Made by a program: the position numbers and the translations under genes. From positions 4,948,447 through 5,012,446 of the forward strand of contig NW_022145613.1 of assembly GCF_000002235.5 (NCBI RefSeq): a stretch of DNA of 64,000 bases. The letters are read 5' to 3'. The notes under the pieces are model-generated. The model was given only the letters and a program-made list of their open reading frames with translations. It searched no databases and was not told the origin of the DNA. Of the stretch, positions 22,085-33,740 are shown in pieces. Origin of the DNA: Strongylocentrotus purpuratus. Its lineage: Eukaryota; Echinodermata; Echinoidea; Camarodonta; Strongylocentrotidae. Position 1 is the stretch's first letter. The number at the start of each line of letters is the position of its first letter.

Positions 22085-22110
22085 TTATATAATCCTACGC
22101 TCGGGCTCAA
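22085..22110 (-). promoter_or_regulatory. TATA-like core promoter, receptor copy 5
   Basis: GATTATATAA on the minus strand about 65 bp before the ATG, preceded by AGCCCGAGCGTAG as in copy 3. Confidence 0.5.
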
Positions 22111-22120
22111 TCAATATGAT

Positions 22121-23640
22121 GCATCAGAGCACAAACCGTGGCTATGTTCTTAAGTTGTCCATAATTTACAACAACCTATCTGCAAAATGCTCTTTCGTTG
22201 CTTCCTTGTCAAGTGTTTCCCGAACATGTAAAAAGTAAACCTTTCAATTTATAATCCTTCCGCCTTCGGAATCAGCGCTCCGTGTGTCATCATATCGTGT
22301 CACCATCAAACTGTGCTACAATCAAAAACTTCACTTTCCTCATAATTGAACGATCATGCCATTATTCGAAAGAGTATCGCTCACGCTCTCTGTTATGACA
22401 TGGTACACAACCAGATGAATTATAAAGTTGTTTCATCGTCACGAGGCCACAAGCAAATGACACGTTTGATAATTGTATTGAGCCTCCTAATTAGTTTCGC
22501 TATTGAACGTTGTCAGATTAAGATTGGTTTTCTCATTGTATCTCTATTTCATTGAAACTTTATATAAATTTTCTTTCTGACAAAATTAAAGGCTTGTTAT
22601 CAAGCAACAAAAGAACCTGTAAATTTGAGGAGCAATAAACAAATATGCCTATCGGAATATGATCGTGTTCTTAAAGCTGTTGCATGATAAATGCGTTGTG
22701 CTGCAGGTGGATGTTTCCCCAATTTAAAGATTGGAATATTTGTTGCCTTCCCTGTCACTGTGTTGCTGAAGGAATGGGATGTGACAGATCTCCGATTACT
22801 TCTCTTGTATCGGACCTCGTTTAAACCTTTCAACAACAAAATTAAATTTCAATTTTTTTTTGTATGGAAAATCTGACAATCTGGTGTTTCACTTTACCCC
22901 GCTGGTATTGCAGGTGAAAATCTCCATCCATGTCAGATTTCCGGACAAAAAAAATGAATATACAAACGACACAATTTTGGGTGGTGAAAAAAATCTGGTG
23001 TAATCAAATTATTATTCCATATGTCTTCCACCGTATTCTTTAGTCATTGTTGTTTTTGGAAATATAACAAAAATAATGATTTAAAAAAAAAGACTTTTCA
23101 CGCAAATATTTTCACACTTTTTGTAGTAAAATTAAAAAAATTAAATTACCGGGTACCTCTTGCCCGAATCTGGGGTGATTGTTGCCCGAATATTGGATCT
23201 TTAAAAACCCTGGGCTGCAGCCCAGTACCCAGCCTTATACGCCTATGGCTGCATTAAGCTCCCGACCCCCCCCCCCCTCATCTCCACTGTCAATGGTTTA
23301 ACGACGTCCATGGATGGCATTACTTTCAAACATAGCAAACGAGTTCCTGGTGTACTACCAAATTGCCTAATTATAATTGCCTAATGTTCCCAATCTGTTA
23401 ATACAATTTTGATACGATATCAAAATGTTCGCCCTTTCTTCCTTTTTATTTCTTCAAAACTCGCTTACAGCAAAGGATGAGGACTATTTGGTGGGAGGGG
23501 GACATTTCTAACAACCAATGGGAAAGGCAATAACCCATTACCCTTTGATTTCAAATAAGTTGTGCTTTGTTAGATATGTTACCCTCTTAAAAGTAGAAGA
23601 AGAGCCGATTTCTTAAGTGAAATATAACAAAATTCTGGAT
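22121..23640. other. Upstream flank of copy 5 and unassigned spacer
   Basis: 22121-22680 is receptor-unit 5' flank similar to 12590-13140 and 26877-27370. Beyond about 22.7 kb similarity to the units is lost. 23140-23260 holds a short GC-richer patch with the palindrome GGGCTGCAGCCC (about 23212). No gene is supported; the short frames at 22600-22876 have no recognisable domain. Confidence 0.4.
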
Positions 23641-25378
23641 TATTTGATTTGATTTGATTTGATTTGATTTGATTTGATTTGTTGGTTTCTGCATCTTTTT
23701 TCTTTTTTTCATCATACATTTTCATGAACATAATATGGTTTGATACAATATTTTAAGAAAGTGTATATAATTTTATACAGCTAAACGAAATTAAACAAAT
23801 ATATTGAATGCATAATTAACATACATTAGATGCAGGAGGGCTACAGAAATAAGCAAAGTAGCTTGACGTGCCAGCCCTTAACTTAGATACAATAATAACA
23901 ATACAAAAGAGTGAGTTGCAGAGAAGAAAAGGAAAGAGGAGAGAAGGAACGTTGGTAATAATACAATAAATCTCATACATCTGCTGATTGAATGCAGTTT
24001 ACATGGACGATTACACATCATTGTTGAATATACAGTCAATGTTCATACGAACTAGAATACAATACAATTACACACGACAGGATCAATACTTAGACAATAA
24101 CATAGTTTCAACTGCCTTCTCAAAAGAGTTCAATGTCCTAAGGTTTCTTATTACAATGGGCAGACAGTTCCAGATGTCTGGGCCGGCGATTTGAGAGCCA
24201 ATGCGGTTTTTGGATTTCTTAAATGGATTTTTTTTTCAGTTTCCCCTGTAGAGTAAGAGTGGATGGTTTTATTCAAATTAAATAATGGGGGGGGGGGAGT
24301 ATGAAGGTAGTAGACCATTTTGTAAGCGAAACATGAAAAGTGCTATTTGTAGAATATTTATATCATCAGCTTTTAGAGTTTATAGTTTTTAAAACAAGGG
24401 ATTGGTGTAGTCGCGATAGGAAGAATCAGTACATATACGCATTGCTTTCTTTTGTAACAGTAAAATGGCATCAACGTTGCTTTTCGAATTTGCCCATACA
24501 ATGTTACAATATGAAATATAAGGCAGTGTTAATGAATTATATAACATAAACAAGATATTTGAAGGGACATAATATTTCAATTTACAGAGAATACCAATAT
24601 CACGTGAAATAGTATCAGAAATATATATAGTTTGTTTTCTTTAAATTAAGACAGTTTATTACTTCTAAACAATTTTGATAATTTTGGTAATTCAGCGTTA
24701 ATATTTCTTAAAAGAATCTGAATATCTGAATTGGAACAAAATGCATTGGTGTCATCAGCGAATAAAATATACTGTAGTGCATTTGATGAATTATAAATAT
24801 CATTTACATATATCAGAAATAACAACGGGCCGAGGATTGACCCTTGTGGCACTCCACACGTAATAGATTCTAATTCTGATTCATTTGAATCATACCATAC
24901 ATATTGTTTTCTAGTTGTTAAATAATTTTTAAACCATTGTATAGCAACACCCCTCAATCCATAGTATTCCAATTTACGTATAAGTATTGTATGGTCAAGA
25001 GTGTCAAATGCCTTGCTCAGATCCATGTATACTCCAATAACTTGCTTATGATCAGCTAAGGCATTTGACACTCTTTCAAATAATTGTAACAATGCTAACT
25101 CCGTTGAATGAAATTTTCCAAAACCATATTGATTTTCATACAACAATTCATGTTTTGTTAGAAAATCATACAGTCTATTATAAGTCAGTCTTTCTAAGAC
25201 TTTATAAATACTTGGTAATATAGATACAGGTCGGTAATTTGAAACTAGAGAAGAGTCGTCTTTTTTGTGTATTGGAATTACTTTTGCTATTTTTTAGTGA
25301 GTCCGGTATCTTGATCTGCCTATAGTATACACCATATTGCTGTTTTGCAAGACAGGATACTAATTTAATATTTTGCTC
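23641..25378 (-). mobile_element. 5'-truncated, decayed CR1/L2-like LINE
   Basis: On the minus strand the element runs from about 25378 to an (AAATC)n tail at 23641-23685. It contains a reverse transcriptase segment, a C-terminal LINE motif (GPDIWNCLP near 24175-24200, with the ORF end near 24090), then about 400 bp of 3' UTR. A microsatellite tail in place of poly-A is typical of CR1/L2-type elements. Frameshifts break the frame, so it is dead. Its 5' edge lies about 20 bp downstream of the stop codon of receptor copy 6, where similarity between receptor units ends. Confidence 0.85.
24646..25378 (-). pseudogene. Reverse transcriptase remnant of the LINE
   Basis: The longest intact stretch is 24646-25146, about 166 codons. 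It shows palm motif A (YMDLSKAFDTLDH), motif B (GVPQGSILGPLLFLIYVND) and the catalytic FADD box (FADDTNAF). The segment upstream (25202-25378) encodes an RT N-terminal piece (PDSLKNSKSN) in another frame. A small frameshift near 24647 separates the palm from the thumb-like continuation (24389-24580). No endonuclease domain is present, as expected after 5' truncation. RNA-dependent DNA polymerase family; not active here. Confidence 0.85.
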
Positions 25379-25398
25379 GTGTGTAATGCGAATGGGCA

Positions 25399-26427
25399 TT
25401 ACTGAGGCACGGAGGCGCCAAACTCGGTCTCTGTTGTTGTTTTGGTCTGGATAACGTTTACATGAACCTCCTTGCGTATGTCCCCAAAACGTTCACATAC
25501 GTAGGCTTTTATTTGTTGAACGTAGCGCTTCTGCAGACGCGAGAACTCCGTCTGTCTTAAAGTATAGACCAATGGTCCTACCGATGTCAGATTAGCCACA
25601 GCCATAAAAATGATGACTGATGCATTGAGACCCACCGGGTGATCAGTGTAGAAAATGATATTTGAAATGATAAGAACGGGTACCCAGCCGCAGATGTATG
25701 TTCCGACAAAGATAGTAAGATTAATGGTGCTCTTGCGAATATTCTTGAATTTCTGTTGGAGCTGTTCGACTATGTCACCGTTCGGTTGTTGGTGTGGAGG
25801 TTGTGAAGGTTCTCTTTCGCCCAAAGCTCCTATCCTAACGGCTTGTTTCCTCGCAGTACGGATCACTAGAAACTTTAAGACACTGATGATGACCAAAGAA
25901 GGCACGAGGACTATGTTCAAAATGTTGCCGATGGTTTTATCGTGATCTTGAACAGCCAAAAAAGGACAATCTCTATACTTATCATGTTCCAAATTGTTTC
26001 CAGCTTCTCCAGCTATAGCTGCAAAGCAAAAGCTGATTACCCAGATCAAGGCGATCAAGAGGAAACACTTCCGGCCAGTTATGACGCGGGCGTATAAGAA
26101 GGGATGGCATACCTTGAGATAGGTTTCTATAGTGACCAGAACAGTATTAGCAAAGACTGCTACCATACCGATGTAGAGGAATGCAATAAGAGTAAAAGGC
26201 TTGCTGACGGAACAGATGTCCTGCAGTTCAAAGATTGAGATGACGCACATGAATTGAAATACAATATGAGCCACACCCGTCGAGAACAGGGTGTAATTGG
26301 TGATAGTTTGAAGATAAGGATGTCGGATGATGCACACGATAATGAAGATATAGGATAAAAAGTTGAAGCCGCTGAATAGGCACAACAAGATTCGGCATAA
26401 AGTGAGTGCGAAGCCGCTGGCACCCAT
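25399..26427 (-). CDS. Rhodopsin-like GPCR, tandem family copy 6
   Basis: 342 codons from the ATG of MGASGFALTL. A TTG fifteen codons upstream is not used. Seven predicted helices with ETY, VAH and GPLVY as in the family. The N-terminal half resembles copies 3 and 5 (FNFLSYIFIIVCIIRHP), while the third loop resembles copies 2 and 4 (PPHQQPN). TM4 has FCFAAIAGEAG where the others have FCSGA. The coding frame is intact. Unlike copies 1-5 it lacks the TATATAA motif, the site reading AGAGTTTAACCCTTC near 26487, and its 3' flank is replaced by a LINE, so expression may differ. Membrane receptor, ligand unknown. Confidence 0.88.
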   Translation of the reverse strand: MGASGFALTLCRILLCLFSGFNFLSYIFIIVCIIRHPYLQTITNYTLFSTGVAHIVFQFMCVISIFELQDICSVSKPFTLIAFLYIGMVAVFANTVLVTIETYLKVCHPFLYARVITGRKCFLLIALIWVISFCFAAIAGEAGNNLEHDKYRDCPFLAVQDHDKTIGNILNIVLVPSLVIISVLKFLVIRTARKQAVRIGALGEREPSQPPHQQPNGDIVEQLQQKFKNIRKSTINLTIFVGTYICGWVPVLIISNIIFYTDHPVGLNASVIIFMAVANLTSVGPLVYTLRQTEFSRLQKRYVQQIKAYVCERFGDIRKEVHVNVIQTKTTTETEFGASVPQ

Positions 26428-27424
26428 TGTAATAGAGCAAAAATAGTTAGTAAGACAGTGCCCCTTTTCCAAGTGGATTAATCACAGAGTTTAACCCTTC
26501 ACCCGGGCTTAATAAATATGATATACCCCTCTTTATGTTGTACATGTACGTGTGAGCTATGATCTGTAAACTTAAAACGCAAAACTAAAGTACTTATGCC
26601 TATCTTGAAGAATATATACTATGGTCGTTCCTCTCAAAGTCTAAGTACTCTTCTCTCGGAATATTTCGCCTTAGGTGAGATATTTTTCCTCTTGTTCAGT
26701 TATACATCTATTTGATGACTACGAGATTCCTGATTGCCATGGATTAGGAGCATATCACATAGTCATATTTCTATCACGTTACCGTGTGATAAGACTTGTC
26801 TCTGAGACAAAATAACCAAATGGTTGATGTGAACTACCAGAACTACGAGTGTGGTCGATAACGTCCCTTCCTTTAGCATCAGAGCACAAACCGTGGCTAT
26901 GTTCTTTAGCTGATTGTAATTTACAACGACCTATCTGCAAAAATGCTCTTTCGTTGCTTCCTTTTCAAGTGTATCCCGAACATGTAAAGAGTAAACCGTT
27001 CAGTTAATCCTTCCACCTTCAGAGTCAGCGCTAAATGTGTCATCACATCTTCTTACCATCAATCTATGCAACAAACAAACTCATCACTTTCCTCATAATT
27101 GAACGATCATGCCATTTGTCGAACGAGTGTCGCTCACGCTTTCTGTTACGCCCAAAATGACATGGCAAACAACTAGTTGATTTGTGATATTATTTTATCG
27201 TCACGAAGCACAAGCAAATGACAAGTTAAATAATGGTATCGAGCCTCTAGTCTTAATTAGCTTCACTGTTGAACTGTAACATATCAAGATAGGTTTTTTT
27301 TCATTTTATCTCTCTTTCATTGCATCTTTATATGGATTTTCTTTTTGGCAAAATTAAAGGCTTTGTTATCAGACGCACTGTATAACAGAATTTTTTATTA
27401 TTGTATCATGATGTTCCTTTAGTT
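26428..27424 (-). repeat. 5' flank of receptor unit 6
   Basis: Similar to the upstream flanks of copies 1, 2 and 4, including CAAAACTAAAGTACTTATGCC near 26580 and GCATCAGAGCACAAACCGTGG near 26877. Similarity ends near 27370. CACCCGGGC is kept near 26500 but the adjoining TATA-like motif is lost. Confidence 0.6.
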
Positions 27425-27471
27425 TACACCATACTGCTGTTTTGCAAGACAGGATACCAATCTCATGTTTT
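27425..27471 (-). mobile_element. Small LINE fragment matching the 5' edge of the 23.6-25.4 kb LINE
   Basis: ACACCATACTGCTGTTTTGC followed by AAGACAGGATACCAAT matches 25329-25364 with two mismatches in 36 bases, in the same orientation. It encodes the same LVSCLAKQQYGV segment. The receptor unit 6 is therefore bracketed by the same LINE segment. Confidence 0.7.
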
Positions 27472-27914
27472 TATTTGTCACCAAAACACCCTGTAGTAGC
27501 ATTCCAGTTTTTCTAGTCTGGTTTGCCTTTTCAAAACCTAAATGTTTTTTGTTAATCAATTTAAGCTTAATATACAATTTTAATTTTACAGCATCACCCC
27601 ATTCTTCATCATGTCTCTCTCGCTCTTTCGCTATCTCTATTGCTCCCTTTCTCTTTTGTTTATCTTTCCCCCTCCCCCTTCTCTCTAGCTGTTTATCCTT
27701 TCCGTTCTTTATCAGTATTTCCTCGTATTCCGTATCTGTCTCTACTAATATGACTTTATCAATGCCTTGTTATGACCCACCCCCCCTCCCTCTCCCTCTC
27801 TCTCTCCCTCTCCCACTCTCTCACTTCACTTCTGGTAGTTCACATCAATCATTTGGTTATTTTGTCTCAGAGACAAGTCTTATCACACGGTAACGTGATA
27901 AAATATGACTATAT
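27472..27914 (+). other. Pyrimidine-rich spacer
   Basis: CT-rich low-complexity DNA, especially 27610-27700 and 27776-27830. Open frames here come from this composition. Confidence 0.6.
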
Positions 27915-29271
27915 ATGCTGCAAACTTTCACATCTCACACACTCGCAGATCACACGCACACCCCCTCCGCCGCGCACTGCACACTTTCACATCCCACACC
28001 CTCACAAGTCACACACATACTCCTCCGCCGCGCACTGCACACTTTCACATCTCACACACTCGCAAATGACACGCACACCCCCTCCGCCGCGCACTGCACA
28101 CTTTCACATCCCACATCCTCACAAGTCACACAAATACCCATCAGCCGCGCACTGCACACTTTCACATCTCACACACTCGCAAATCACACACACACCCCCT
28201 CCGCCGCGCACTACACACTTTCACATCTCACACCCTCGCAAGTCACACAAATACCCATCAGCCGCGCACTGCACACTTTCACATCCCACACCCTCACAAG
28301 TCACACACATACCCCTCCTCCGCACATTGCACTTTCACATCTCACAAACTCACAAATGACACGCACAACCCCTCCACCGCGCACTGCACACTTTCACATC
28401 CCACACACTCGAAAATCACACGCACACCCCCTCCGCGTCGCACTGCACACTTTCACATCCCACACACTCGCAAATCACACACATACCCCCTCTACCGCGC
28501 CCTGCACACTTTCACATCTCACACCCTCGCAAGTCACACAAATACCCATCAGCCGCGCACTGCACACTTTCACATCCCACACCCTCACAAGTCACACACA
28601 TACCCCTCCTCCGCACATTGCACTTTCACATCTCACAAACTCACAAATGACACGCACAACCCCTCCACCGCGCACTGCACACTTTCACATCCCACACACT
28701 CGCAAATCACACGCACACCCCCTCCGCGTCGCACTGCACACTTTCACATCCCACACACTCGCAAATCACACACATACCCCCTCCACCGCGCCCTGCACAC
28801 TTTCACATCTCACACACTCGCAAATCACACGCACACCCCCTCCGCGTCGCACTGCACACTTTCACATCCCACACACTCGCAAATCACACATATACCCCCT
28901 CCGCCTTGCACTGCACACTTTCACATCTCACACACTCGTAAATCACACGCACACCCCCTCCGCCGCGCACTGCACACTTTCACATCCCACACACTCGCAA
29001 ATCACACACATACCCCCTCCACCGCGCCCTGCACACTTTCACATCTCACACACTCGCAAATCACACGCACACCCCCTCCGCGTCGCACTGCACACTTTCA
29101 CATCCCACACACTCGCAAATCACACATATACCCCCTCCGCCGCGCACTGCACACTTTCACATCTCACACACTCGCAAATCACACGCACACCCCATCCGCC
29201 GCGCACTGCACACTTTCACATCTCACACACTCGCAAATCATACGCACAACCCCTCCGCCGCACAATGCACA
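27915..29271 (+). repeat. 59 bp minisatellite, about 23 units
   Basis: Each unit contains CTTTCACATC, CACACACTCGCAAATCACAC and a CCCCTCCGCCGCGCACTGCA-like segment. Unit starts lie at 27925, 27984, 28042, 28101 and 28160, so the period is 58-59 bp. Higher-order repeats are visible: about 291 bp (five units) between 28311 and 28602, and 236 bp (four units) between 28891 and 29127. The lack of stop codons gives a 497-codon frame, but the period is not a multiple of three, all frames read similar His/Thr-rich sequence, and there is no domain. Confidence 0.92.
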
Positions 29272-31083
29272 CATTCTCTTTTCCTCTGAATCTTTCTTTT
29301 CATTTTACAGGTATTTTTATTATCAAGATTACAAAAATCTCCCAAAACATTTTTCACGCTACACAATACACTAATCCGATTTTTCTACGAAGAAATACTG
29401 CTTTCTAGTTTTTATTTGGGGATAGAAGCACAGTTTGGGCTGTGAAATAATTTATTTAAAACTTGAGAAGACTATACTAAAAAATAACAAAGATTTTAGA
29501 CAAGATTAAGGTAACGATGATAATAATTCGCTTAATTTGTTTTACAAGTTACAAAGTTATTGGCTGATTTTTTTTACTGATAAGAACTTAACTAAGCGTC
29601 CTAATATACACTTACGTTCATTTTAATCCAACTTTGAATATTATATTTTTTGTTCTTATTAAATGCTTGGGTTCATCAAATATATAGTAACCCCCTTTTT
29701 AACTGTTAACAATCCAAAGTTTCTTTTTTTTTCGGTCCTAGTCTGTAAAAAGGATTGTGGAATTATCATTAATTTACACAGAGTATTTATAAATAAGTGC
29801 TGTCGTAGACGTCGCTACATACCTTTCTATGCATATAACTAATGCAGTATGACAAACATAAAATATCTGCTTACATTTATAGACATGATAGGGTGGGTAC
29901 ACACATTCATGAAGTCTTTACACAATGTAGAAAATAAACCATAGCTAAACTTCTATTATTTACAAAAAAGAAACTAATTACAACTACCGGTGGTAAAATA
30001 AATTGGGATCCTAATTGAGTGTTTACGCTTTTTGGGGAGGAATGTACATGTACTAGAAAAATAAGTTAAAGTTAAAAGAACATTGCACATGAGAGAACAA
30101 ATAGAGATTGCACGTAAGTATAATTTAGGTTGCATTAGATTTATCGCAAATCGGGTATAAAGGTGGTATTAGGTCGTCGCCATCTCATGATTTGGTCCTC
30201 AGTGGTATGATTATTTGGAACCATCAACATTATGTAACTACCCTTGTAACGGCTGATTTCCAAAGAATAAAGGTTGTGTTCGGTCTCGTAAATGGAGTTG
30301 CGATTGATCAGAATCGACTGCAACTCAACCTGAGTTTGCTATCAGTTCAACTGCCAACATAAAACATGGAATTTGCAATGATAGACTTGCGATCGATTCA
30401 GACCAAACGCAATCATAATTGTATATAAGATGCTGTCCAAGAACGCAATAGTACGTGCTCATGGAATCTAAAGATAATTTCACCATTACAAACAGTCACA
30501 ATTCCGTCAGGGCTCGTTCATTTATGTCCTGCCTAAATAACTTTAATCACATCTGTGACACCTTACCCTCTCTCTCTCTCTCTATTTCTCTCTTTCTCTC
30601 TCTTTGAGAGGAAACACCAAATTGGCCACGACAGGATCCACCCAAAGCGCGGCATGGTAAGCATGATAAGCATGAACTACCACCTGAAAAAAGCCGATCT
30701 GCATTATGACCATCTGACTCGATAAAATATCTTAAGTTATTAACAGGCATGAGCACTTTAATTTGTAAATTGTTTTTTCAAAAAACAGTTTATCGCAGAA
30801 ACAGTTGCTGGCAGGTTTCCATACATTTGTCCTAGGCTGGAAACAAAATGGCGGCCTTGCGACTAAGGTGTTACATGGGTGAGAACGAAATTCTGGAATC
30901 ATGGTAAGGAGTAGCGCACATTCTGGTGCTGAGGTAATCGACAGAGGACGAAGGAGTTTATCTGCAAGGTTAGCCGGGGGGGTTTCTGCAAGGAAAAACA
31001 GCGAAAAGACGTTGCATTAGTATGATTAGAGTCAAATAACGTTTCTGAATCCATATTTATGCAATCCTTATAACTCAATTTAA
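29272..31083. other. Intergenic with a (CT)n tract
   Basis: AT-rich spacer. A short (CT)n lies at 30566-30605. 30296-30330 holds an imperfect palindrome (GAGTTGCGATTGAT / ATCGACTGCAACTC) similar in style to the other foldback elements. No gene seen. Confidence 0.4.
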
Positions 31084-31310
31084 GGTGCCGTGGTACAATG
31101 GTTCATTAACTTGACTCTCTCGATACAAGGGCTGAGGGTTCGAATCCAAGCCCGGCACTAACGTCTTTTTGCAAGACATCAATCCGCATTTGCCACTCTC
31201 CACCCAGGTGTGTATGGGTACGAGGCAATTGCAGGGATCACAGGAAGAGCAGTATTAATACTTATGTGGCTACCCTGGGTAAACAAGGCATTACTGCTAA
31301 TTATGAATTG
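31084..31310 (+). mobile_element. tRNA-derived SINE, 3'-truncated or diverged
   Basis: Head GTGCCGTGGTACAATGG with B box GGGTTCGAATCC and 3' CCCGGCACTA pairing with the 5' GTGCCG. The body follows with GCAAGACATCAATCC and CCACCCAGGTGTGTATGGGT as in the other SINEs. No (ATT)n tail is evident. Retroposon, not a working tRNA gene. Confidence 0.75.
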
Positions 31311-33740
31311 TGTGTAAAAATTGAACATTTTTATATCTTACTAAATATACCCATTTCATTCGGTTTACCATAAAACTTGTTTAAGATAATAGATGGCTTG
31401 TTTACTTAGATGACCATTATAAACGATCAATAATTGTTTTCATATTGCTGGGTTACGAAAGAAAAAAATCAATGAAACATCTGTCATTAACTCAATCCTG
31501 GATTTTAAACAGCAAAATTGGACGAATATTTACTTGAGAGAGAGAGAGAGCAAAATATAATATAAGGCCTACTTACGGCAAAACATAAGGATTCTTAAAC
31601 ATGTAGGGAATATATTTTATCCTTATTACTGCCAAAATTACTATTCAGTACGAGTTTTGTAGAATACAGGCAGAGTCAACAAACCATATTTCGGAAAGCG
31701 GTAGAGACATGTTAATATATTCTTATTTAGGTCCAGAGTTATGGTGATTTATAAATGATGCAGATGTTTTTTTTTCAAAATATTTGAGGAAATAGTACAA
31801 ACTTTATTTGCGATTTGTTTAAAATGTAAAAATATAATTTTGGTTAAGTATATTTTTTTCATCTGTAAATGTGTAACTTTATTTGTAACCTTTTTGTATG
31901 GAAATGTAAAAGTTCACTTGCAAATTTATTTAGACCTATGTGAAGATTATTTTGTTATTTGGTATACAATGTTATAAAGTATGTACAATTATCTTTATGA
32001 GAGAAATGAATTAAAACCTATGAAAACAAAAAACTCAATTAGACGGGATTAAAAACACGGCATTGGTTAATTTTTGGAGCATACAGAACAAAAATATTAC
32101 CTGAAAAAATAAATGTTTACTCAGCATCTTCTGTGTGGTCGATGGGTTCTCTATCTGAAATAAGACCAGAAAGAAAACAAAGGGTAAAAGTTGCAAGAAT
32201 GCAATAAAACATATTCTGAACAATTAAAATGAAAACCAAATTAATTGTTCATCGTCCGTTCGAAAATCCATTTTCATTGCATCGTATATATATTTTTACT
32301 GATATAAAATGATTCGTTCTTCACTTAAAGATATCCGTTTTCAAGTTATTTCTTTAAACCGACCCTGTGATACTTTTCATCGTATAATATTATTACTAAT
32401 AAACATTACACAAACAGTGGGAGTTTGTTCAGTGTTTTGTAGTTTTTTTATCAATTTCTTATCAATATTTGGGATTTATCTCAATACAGATTTTAATGGG
32501 CTCTACAAGAATTCTCACATCAATGGAATTTTCTTTCTTCAAACGGATTATCATGATTTCTACTTATAAGTCACAGGAACCAATCAGAAAAAATTCTAAC
32601 GCTGTGCACGCAGACGTTACTTCCGTCGCCCAATTCGTGTGCCTCTTGCCCAGGGCTAGATAGTGCGCTTCGATCGGTTGCATCTTTGCTTAGGTATTTT
32701 TACCTTTTCTCCTCGTTACAAGTCATGAATACAGTTATGCTTCTAGCGAAATAGTCTTCTCAAATTCATGGCTTGTGCACTATTGGGATTTCCTCGTCGG
32801 CAATATGAAGGGAAGATAAAGAATATATCTAATCGGATAGGGAATATTGAGAAACACTCGCGAAAGCCAAACTTCGCGATTGTGACCTGCTTGTGTAATG
32901 ATGGTTACGATGGAAAAGTGATATGAATGAGGAAAAAAGGGGAAGAAAAAAACAACAACTCCAAAACACACGATATCATACATTATGTAATACGGGCATC
33001 GGCAATTCTTGTAAAATAGATACCGTGAGAAAGGATTTTTTGCATTACTGGTTAAGGGTAATTCTCTCGCATGTCATAATATAGAGGTTTCAAACTATAA
33101 CACAAAATACTCGTCCGTGATTGGATGTCACGTGCATTGATGCTTTTCTTTTGGATGATATTGAGATGGATTTAAAATAATTGCAAGGAACTCAGCGAAA
33201 TTGATCCGTGTTTCTACTTTACATTTAGAAAACAAGTAAATAAATATAACTTAACGTTGCACCGTATCATGCATGTGAAATAGATCGTAAAATCTTTTTG
33301 GATATATTTTTAGTTTTCTATAAAATCTTGAGTCTCCTCTCTCATTTTCAATAATCAGATTGGCTACGTGCGAATAAGCCCATCGGAATAATACAATTTT
33401 GATTAAGGTAATGCGCTTTTAATATTAACATCATCAGCCTATTACATTCGCACGCGAAAAGAGTTTTTCACATGATTGACAAAAGTGAGAAAATATATCG
33501 AGAGGTATTCCAAAGAATTTTCCCTCAATATCAGGTATCTGCTGCTATAATAAAGAATTCTTAATGCTTAATATACAAAACATTTGTGTTCATCAAACCG
33601 ATTAAAAAAACTTTCAATATCCCGAATGGCCAAAAATCGGCTGCTTTAGAGTCGGTTAATAGAGTCAGTTTGGCGGTGTGTCTAATGTATAAGCCTATAT
33701 ATACCAAGTCCATCCAGACTCATCCAATCATGTTTCAGGA
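31311..33740. other. Intergenic, nothing recognised
   Basis: AT-rich DNA. Short frames near 32035-32663 and 32780-32983 are hydrophobic or low in complexity without recognisable features. Confidence 0.4.

Larger units (their letters stand above)
15142..22120. repeat. Segmental tandem duplication, copy B (about 6.98 kb, receptor copies 4 and 5)
   Basis: Head-to-tail repeat of 9189-15141. It is about 1.03 kb longer, of which 951 bp is the insertion at 18834-19780 with its target duplication. The duplication therefore preceded the insertion, or the insertion was lost cleanly from copy A, which is less likely. Confidence 0.85.

Noticed and set aside
22021..22110. N-terminal extension of receptor copy 5 (and shorter ones of copies 2, 3 and 6)
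   Set aside because: The extensions begin at TTG or GTG and run back through untranslated leader, in copy 5 into the TATA-like promoter. Conserved ATGs lie further in.
27915..29408. 497-codon open frame rich in His and Thr
   Set aside because: It follows a 59 bp tandem repeat, all frames read similarly, the period is not a multiple of three and no domain or start context supports translation.
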